Positions 57,106 through 64,000 of a stretch of 64,000 nt of DNA are shown one piece after another; position 1 is the first letter of the stretch; every line of letters begins with the position of its first letter. The stretch covers positions 21,337,501 through 21,401,500 of the forward strand of contig NC_088303.1 in NCBI RefSeq assembly GCF_032854445.1, read 5' to 3'. Under the pieces are notes generated by a model that saw only the letters and a program-made list of their open reading frames with translations, did not search any database and was not told the DNA's origin. A program made the translations under genes and the position numbers. This DNA comes from Liolophura sinensis (taxonomy: Eukaryota; Mollusca; Polyplacophora; Chitonida; Chitonidae).

Positions 57106-58569
57106 AAGGTGAGATGAAATCAGCGACAGTTTAATACAGTTTAGACACACTTAGCTAGCCAAGCCCTCGGTTTTATTCCTTTGTGTCAAATTCGTAAGCA
57201 AAGATCCGTTCGCAGTTAGAAGTATGTCGAGAGGGAACAAAGTGCATGCCAACAGAAAAGCCGAGCCTTGTTCATGTGCCTAGTTATCTGTGAGAAACAG
57301 TAAACTTGCATTTCACTGATGTAAGGCGTGATCTCAAATAAACTTGAACATCCATGGACCTAATTAGCCAATCAAAACTGCTCATTCCTGTCAAATTGTT
57401 GACGCTGTGTTGCTTGTCAATCGGGAACTTTCCAATTTTAACTCGTGCAATTTCCGCTGTACTCCAACCTGTTTATACACAGAGTGCCATTTTCCATTTT
57501 CTAGCCTGATTACATGACACATGGTTACATCGAAAAGGGACAACCATAAATCTCTTGGTGAGAAGCAATTTATCTGTTCGTGTATTCTTTGTTTCTCTTT
57601 GCTTTGCAGATAAAAAAAATCATTATTTAACTCTGGAAATCTTACTGAAGACAGGGCAGAATGATACCGACATCTGACACCTCGGGAATTACTAGCTCCA
57701 AAATTACATCATTCAAGTCCCGAAGCAACCCATTGTAAAACATTCAACGCAAATCCGTTTCGTTATAGCAAGATGTCTTGAGAACTGGACGAGATTTTCA
57801 GCTGCTATGAGACACCGGTGAAGATGTTAACGGGAGTTGCTTTCGGACCTCCTTCCTCGTTAGTTTAATGATGTTTGCTATGATATGAAAGCAGAGTTTC
57901 GTGATTTCCTGGAAGCCGGTGGTAACACAACCGGTGGAACGACTGCTACAATGACTTACTTCGTCCGTGCCACTGCGTGGGAGCAAACTGTTCTTGACAG
58001 CTTCACCTAGTCACGGATGAAATATTTAACCGCTCCTCGCCCCCCGCCGTGTATCCAAGGCTCCCACGGCTGTACCATGTTCCTTGATGCACACAAAGCC
58101 GGTTACTGGTTTATTTTTCGTTTTGAGAGAAAACTGCGTGCCACAGCTGTTAACGTTCTACATATGTTCGTTACCACCTACTGGAGTATAAAACTTTATC
58201 CACCTGTGACCCATTTTTCGGCCATACTGGAGAACTACAGAAAGCTGAAAAAAACCTTCTTCTCTAGAACCGCTGAACCGACAATATTAAAAATTGATAT
58301 ACATGTACGTGACTACTGGGGGGATCAGGATTGAAAATTGTATGCAAACGTGGAAGCTCGCTATTGGTCGTTTAAATTAAGTGATGAAATATGGTGGAAT
58401 TTTGAGAAAAAAAAAACAAGATAGCAATTAAATATGTTTTGACTTGCTGAAGACAACCATGGTTTTATTTTTTTCCTACGATATATAGTTTTTCTTTAAA
58501 TTGCAATTAAAGCTAATTTTACTGTCATTTTTCAAATGCCACGTGACCGGACACCGCAATGTCTATGGA
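57106..58569. other. Unassigned DNA with a 105-codon unrecognised ORF
   Basis: ORF 58017-58334 (105 codons) shows no recognised domain. A stretch at about 57830-58015 has balanced composition but is not an intact frame. Confidence 0.4.
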
Positions 58570-58735
58570 TCTGAAAATTGGTCAGCAGATAGATCAACTT
58601 CATATCTTTATTTTCACCGTAGGTGCGAAAATACGACTGATAGTTTTGCCATTAAAATGCGTTTAAAAACTTGTTATTTCTATTCATAGTGAGCTCATAA
58701 AATTGCAATATCTCCAAAACCGACAAAGGTAAAAA
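58570..58735 (+). repeat. Dispersed repeat, copy 2 (partner at 1-165)
   Basis: Collinear with the first 165 bases of the window. The longest shared blocks are attaaaatgcgtttaaaa and aaaattgcaatatct. The match ends near an A-rich stretch (ggtaaaaaaaaaac). Confidence 0.75.
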
Positions 58736-59667
58736 AAAAACCTACCTTGGATTTTTAATAAGGAACATCTGAAGCAAGTGAATACGTAAAAAAAAATGAC
58801 AAAAGTCTCTGATTCAAATAACACGCGGGCTTCGTGCTAGTAAGCATTAAATCCGTTCACAGTAGAGTGCTGGCTACAGGCACATTCTAATTATGTCTGG
58901 CGACGGAAGCAGTAGATCAAAGTAATATTCTCTGTATGCAATAAATATCGCTTGTAGCAGTCATCGGTTCAAATATAGTTCATTCCTGCCAATCTTTGTT
59001 GTCTTTTTTCCTTCAATGCCATGAAAATATTAGGCACCAGACTACCAGTCCTAGCAGCTTGCCGTTCAAATCCAGTCTATTCCTTACCATTCATACCAAA
59101 TTTATTTCGGATTTAAGTATGGGCACTATGGTTCTTTTGTGGGAAATCGTGATCCCGGGTATTGCTAAAATAGTTTTGTTTGCGTTGAAAATATAAGATC
59201 TGTTTTCACCAAGGTACGTGCAATTCACTCGTTTGAAGAGTTCATTTTCTAATATAGATATAGTCTATTAGTTTTTCTTGAGAAACCTGGTGGGGTTTTT
59301 TTTTCAGAAGAGCACAGAACTGATAGAGTTGAACGCTCTGTGGTGGAGAAAGTGAACGCGAATAGTTGTATGTACAGGCCGCTTGGAAGACGGATAAACT
59401 ATACGCTGTTCTGGTTACTTATAAAACTGGCAGATTTAGTTCACTGCTTTTAGTACAGTGATATCGGGCAACACTTGCCTATAGCTTCGCCCTCTGATAT
59501 GCTATCAGGTTTAGCCCTCCACAGTTGGTAATAAGTAAAATGACAATCACCAACAGCAAGGATTAAACAAGACAGTATATTGAAGTATATATGTTTGATA
59601 CAATGCGTCAAAAAATAAGTGATGTAGTCCGTTTTTAATACGACATATTTTAAGAAGAGCTTATTTC
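58736..59667. other. Unassigned non-coding DNA
   Basis: No feature supported. A ccgttcaaatccagt motif near 59052 is B-box-like but isolated. Confidence 0.5.
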
Positions 59668-59810
59668 AATTCATTTTTGATTGGTGCTTTACGTCGTACT
59701 CATTAATATTTCATTTATTCGACGGTGACCAATTAACAGTGTTAGGAAATTGGGCATAAACCCACCACCATCTGTAGATTGCTGCACGACTATCCCAAGA
59801 TAAGTGAGAA
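59668..59810 (-). mobile_element. SINE family 1-like, 3-prime half, diverged
   Basis: Reads ttgattggtgctttacgtcg, tactcattaatatttcattt, attcgacggtgacc, then cataaacccaccaccatctg and agattgctgcacgac. This matches the reversed tail half of the 60.0-kb copy with many changes. The tRNA head is absent, as expected from 5-prime truncation. It lies about 200 bases from the next, younger copy in the same orientation. Confidence 0.72.
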
Positions 59811-59994
59811 CTGAATTCTGTAAACACCATTTAAAGCTAAAACATGATAACACTGTATAACACAAGATATATATGTTACTGCGGAAGAGGTTTTGTACGG
59901 GATCACCGGATAATAACAGCTATTTTGTCAACCAGAGATTAGTTTCTAAGCATGAGAATGAAATTAAAAATAACACGTCTTTAAACGTTGTCTC

Positions 59995-60283
59995 GCATGT
60001 AACATATATTTATTTATTTGATTGGTGTTTTACGCCGTAGTCAAGAATATTTCACTTATACGACGGCGGCCTGCATTATGGTGGAAGAAAGCCGGGCAGA
60101 GCCCGGGGGAAACCCACGACCATCCGCAGGTTGCTGGCAGATCTTCCCACCTACGGCCGGAGAGGAAGCCAGCATGAGCTGAACTTGAACTCAAAGCGAC
60201 CGCATTGGTGGGAGGCTCCTGGGTCATTGCGATGTGCTAGCGCGCTAACCGAATGAGCCACGGAGGGCCCCCGCGTGTAACAT
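59995..60283 (-). mobile_element. SINE family 1, full-length, minus strand, with target-site duplications
   Basis: The body is 60006-60272. On the minus strand it begins gggggccctccgtggctcat, then tcggttagcgcgctagc, with B box gagttcaagttcagct, body aatgcaggccgccgtcgta and tail of aaataaat units. Flanks are gcatgtaacat (59995-60005) and gcgtgtaacat (60273-60283), 11 bases with one mismatch. The fourth A-box region base pair and the B box each carry changes. Confidence 0.93.
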
Positions 60284-61081
60284 GATAAACAGATGCGGAA
60301 TGAGCTGACTTGAAACAAAAATGAAACATAGATACTTTCTCGACTCAAGAATTTATCAGCTAAGCTGATCTGATCCTTTTGGTGAAGCCACACCGTATTA
60401 CAGGTTCACCGAAAGAGTCATGTATGCAAATCGATCACTGAATAAACTCTAGACAAAGCACGATGTCTGGCGTAATATCACAGAAGCAAATTACCTGCTA
60501 ACGCTTTGGCCAGGTTGTTCAAAACTGGTTTAAGACTTATAACCAGATTTAAGTTTAAGCCAATTCTTTAATTTTGTACTTAACCTAAAAAACTTTTTAA
60601 CATTATATTAAATATGAACTAATCCGCTGCTGTTAAACTTTGACATTGGAGAATTGCATTGACTGCTGAAGTTGGCTAAACATTTAGGTATAAAATATGA
60701 CTCACTACACGTATTAGTTAATTCACTTTCGATCAACTGATACATAGGTCGTCCTTTTGCAAAGATACTTTCCACAGAAATAAGAAGCTTAAAAGTGCGT
60801 GCGGGTCGAAATTTTTAACGTTATTGCACGAAAAATATAATTTCAGCTGGAATTGAATCACTTTTGCAATGGACAAAAACTGACGTGGTCGTAAAGATCA
60901 TGCATCTGCCAGAGTAACCAAGCCGGGGCTATTAGTTTGTGCTTCCATGGAATATACGTCACAGAGTCATACTTTTCAGTGACAAGATGTTTTTGGTCAA
61001 ACGTGAAAGCCTATTTTAGTCCAAAGTAACACTTCTATTAGGGAACAGAGTGCGTATTGCAGGCGTTGTCGTGTCAGATGG
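60284..61081. other. Unassigned non-coding DNA
   Basis: No ORF or recognised repeat apart from short aactta/taagactta words near 60530-60560. Confidence 0.5.
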
Positions 61082-61345
61082 GGCCCTCTTTCCCTCTTTT
61101 CAATTTACCTCAGTTAGGTTTTTTTTTCTAACTCTCTATGCAAATGCATAAATAGTAGTAATTTACCCCCCCCCCCCCTCCCCCCGCCGACTCTATCACC
61201 ATGGCTTAAGCAAAATTAGGTAAAAAATGCAAGATTTTAATTAATTGCAATTTATTACATTTCACTGGTCTAGAATTCCTCAAAATGCTGTGTTGTCATC
61301 ACATTTACAATACAATTACATTAAAACAGTGCAAAGGGACGAGGC
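61082..61345 (+). repeat. Dispersed repeat family D, copy
   Basis: Contains ctcttttcaatttacctca, ctaactctctatgcaaatgc, a 13-base C run (61166-61178), caccatggcttaagcaaaat, taggtaaaaaatgca, cactggtctagaattcctca and aaatgctg. The C run replaces the a-cccc- stretch of other copies, so it probably arose by slippage. Confidence 0.8.
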
Positions 61346-61410
61346 CCTGGGGATGCTTTTAGTCACCAGCATAATCCTGCAGGAATGCAGGAATATGATA
61401 TAATTAAGAC

Positions 61411-61572
61411 GTACAGCATAGAAAGAAAAAGCAGAGCAGCGAATGACGTAACTGGTGAAGTACAGCCTCTTTTCAATTTACCTCACTCAGGGTTTTATTG
61501 TAACTGTTCACGAAATTGCCTAAATAATAGCAAATTACATATCCCCTAGCACCATGACAACCTTTTAAAATT
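61411..61572 (+). repeat. Dispersed repeat family D, copy
   Basis: Contains acagcatagaaag, agcagagcagcgaatgacgt, aactggtgaagtacagcct, cttttcaatttacctcact, gggttttattgtaac, taaataatagcaaattaca and agcaccatgac. It starts about 330 bases after the preceding copy, so the two may form a tandem pair. Confidence 0.82.
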
Positions 61573-62514
61573 GTAAGGAAAGTCGAACGCATGATATTTC
61601 ATTGTCTAAGACATTGAAGTCCACACGGTAAATGCGTATATTTATAACGTTGTTTCCCGTGACTCAGTAGATACAGCATAGCCCGTGTAGTAACCAAGGC
61701 TGTGGATATAAATAACAAAATTATTAATAACTCTTTCTGTGGGTCAATTTTTCCCAAATTATCGTTAGTGTGTCTTAAAGTGCTTTCCTGCTTAGTCCGT
61801 TGACCCTACAGCTCACCTTATTTACAGACCAAAACATGTGGAAAATTCAACCGAGATTCGTGCTCATACACACAAGAATATTGGATGACAGAATAGATTA
61901 AAAGTGGTATGTGGTTTGTTTTTCTAAATAAACATCTTGAAACAACGTACCATTGGTAGAATAGTGAAGATAACCCCTGGCTTCGTCGGTTTAAGAATGC
62001 TGTCTTCACGTGAATTACACGATACACGGACTGCGGGAAGTATTCGGTTTAGAACTAGGTGTATGCCTGCTCCTTCCCCCCCCCCCCACCTCCCCTCCTT
62101 TAGTATTCTTATTCCTTAAAAGCCTCATTTACTGATGCCTGAATGAAGGGACAAAAGCAAATGAAATAAAAATGACGTTTACTATCAGAAATAAACCCAT
62201 ATCACGAGCGAGATAAACGAAACAAATCGTTACATCTTGTAAAATTATGAGGGCAGCCCTTATCTGAAAGTGCTCTTCGCCGATGGGCTGGAACTCGCTA
62301 TAATGCCACAGACTGAAAATTAAAACGTCTCCAATCGTTTTATCTTACCATTGGTTGGTAACACCTCTCTGTCACCTCTTAAATATTACCAACACTGCAA
62401 AGGTCTCAGATAGAGACGTTATTTTTTATTCTAACAATAGAGTTTAAATCTATATATGGAAAAATAAAAAATTGTCACCCACGGGTGTTGTAGATTATCT
62501 CCTAGAACCATAAC

Positions 62515-62662
62515 AAAGACTTGCAGCATAGAGAGTAAAACAAAATCAGCGACGAGAGTGTGATAGTTGACAAATTGTCACAAATAAACAGTGAAATCAG
62601 ACCTCTTGTTAGGGGTTCCAACTGTTCATGTAAATACTTAAATAGTAGCAAACTGCATGTCA
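62515..62662 (+). repeat. Dispersed repeat family D, copy
   Basis: Contains gcagcatagagagtaaaac, gtgaaatcagacctcttgtt, aactgttcatgtaaatactt, aaatagtagcaaact and atgtcatcta, collinear with the 61.4-kb copy but with an insertion around tgatagttgacaaattg. Confidence 0.75.
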
Positions 62663-62716
62663 TCTAATTTCATGAATCTGGAAGTAAAACAATCAAAATA
62701 TGGAAATTGTTTTGCT

Positions 62717-62739
62717 TATATATATATATATATATATAT
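62717..62739. repeat. (TA)n microsatellite, 23 bp
   Basis: Perfect alternating TA tract. Confidence 0.92.
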
Positions 62740-64000
62740 TAGAGTAATATTTTTTGTATATACTTTTTACCCTGAGTGAAACTGTGGGATTTGTACCTTT
62801 CAAATGGAAGAAGACTGTTACTCAGGCATTTTAAACAATAAGGTGCTTTAGACTGTTTGATGTAAAAATGCTGAAAAGTAGAATTATCAAAGGTTCTAAA
62901 ATTTAAGAAAAAAGACATCAAATAATACAACCCTAGTTATTTCGGAAGAGGGGTGAAAACAGACGCAAACAATCACAGTCATTTTGTTCTGACATGCTTG
63001 GTAATCTTAAATATCAACTTGTTTTAATCTGGAGTTCTTACAAAGCCATGGGATACGCCATGTTGCAAAAACTGAAAAAAGATGTGCCATTCCTACCCCA
63101 CGGTCCTATGACTAACAGGCAAAATAGTGCCCGCGCGACGTCAGCGGTAACAGATGTTTCTCGATTTTCTCAATGTGCCCAATGTTTATTACTTCAAACT
63201 CCGATATCTCGGTTATGCAAAATCATCAAAACATAAAGATATGTTTTTCAAACTGTATGTGGCATATTTTATCGATGCATGTAAACATTTGATGTAGTGT
63301 TATCTTTTAAGAAAACATATACAGCCGAGAACATAGGGGAATTGGACATTAGGGTAAAAACTGACAGTGACAGCTTTAAGAAGTTGGCACGGCTTCCCAT
63401 TAATGTTTACTACTTTTTTCAAAAGTGTGGATCATTTGCTCATGTTATTACCCGACTATCACGAAAAGTAGCTTTGAAGAACATATATATGTACTAGATC
63501 ACTGTATCCGGATCCAACGTGATAAACATGTGTGAGTTATTGAAGTAAAATAACAACTTGCATTTCGTTTACGATATGGATATACCAGGGTTAAGCCACA
63601 TTTTGTCGTCACCCAAATATTTATAAACATGATTCGAATGAAAATATTACATACAAATATACATACATATATACGTCATTGGGCCACGCCATTTAATGGC
63701 AACAGCAGATGCGATCTGTGCCGTATCTAGTCTCAATGATGTAGAAGCTTGTCGTCACAAGTCCAGTTTGTTCCAAGCAGAAGTCTCTGGCATGAACGCT
63801 GTAGGCCTCCTTTCGATGTTGGTACTAGATTCAGAAATCCGATTTTTATACTAACGAAGTGAGAGATTTGTGTCACGTTATGTTTAGCTGTCCAGGGTGT
63901 GAAGGTTTAAAATTGTCTTTGGTATTTATAAAACATAATTCCTCAGAACATATTAATCTCCTTTTTATACGAAAAAACAAAATACATTTATTGTCCTAAA
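62740..64000. other. Unassigned non-coding DNA
   Basis: Short unrecognised ORFs (62739-62930 minus, 62994-63236, 63297-63497). No repeat or gene is identified up to the window end. Confidence 0.5.

Overview
The window looks like gene-poor, repeat-rich intergenic or intronic DNA from an invertebrate animal, most likely a mollusc. It is AT-rich and has no long open frames. It contains RNA polymerase III-type SINEs with tRNA-derived heads, short inverted-repeat elements, minisatellites and (TA)n microsatellites. The mollusc assignment is from memory: the SINE whose head carries tggctcagttggttagcgcg and whose tail is built from aaataaat, and a second tRNA-headed family with a gagtgagtgagtg end, resemble repeats I associate with molluscan genomes. 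I could not run a search. I found no complete host protein-coding gene, rRNA or functional tRNA, and no bacterial-type operon.

Layout. 1-9 kb: unassigned DNA with two dispersed repeats, a guanine-rich tract and a 33-bp minisatellite. 9.3-13.6 kb: the only recognisable protein-coding remnant, a dead non-LTR retrotransposon (gag-like ORF1, then endonuclease, reverse transcriptase and RNase H in ORF2) with many frameshifts, stops and internal deletions. 14-25 kb: a near-complete second-family SINE, a tandem duplication, 35/36-bp and ~40-bp arrays, and a young SINE with perfect 12-bp target-site duplications. 25-38 kb: mostly unassigned DNA carrying four inverted-repeat or LTR-type elements: a 485-bp MITE, a candidate 1.0-kb solo LTR, an ~810-bp element with ~270-bp inverted arms, and a 568-bp TTTAAA-ended element. 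38-42 kb: satellite-like and minisatellite arrays, one split by a SINE. 42-52 kb: sparse, with one SINE nested inside another. 52-54 kb: a 26-unit, 40-bp minisatellite fused to a second ~41-bp array. 54-64 kb: a second TTTAAA-ended element, two minus-strand SINEs and a cluster of an undetermined dispersed repeat family.

The features do not form a pathway. The plausible functional links are parasitic. The SINEs would have relied on a LINE for reverse transcription, but the LINE here cannot be shown to be their partner and is long dead. The short inverted-repeat elements would have needed transposases supplied from elsewhere. The most interesting structures are the long-armed inverted element at 32.4-33.2 kb, the paired TTTAAA elements, the 40-bp array that is open in all three forward frames, and the nested or array-splitting SINE insertions.
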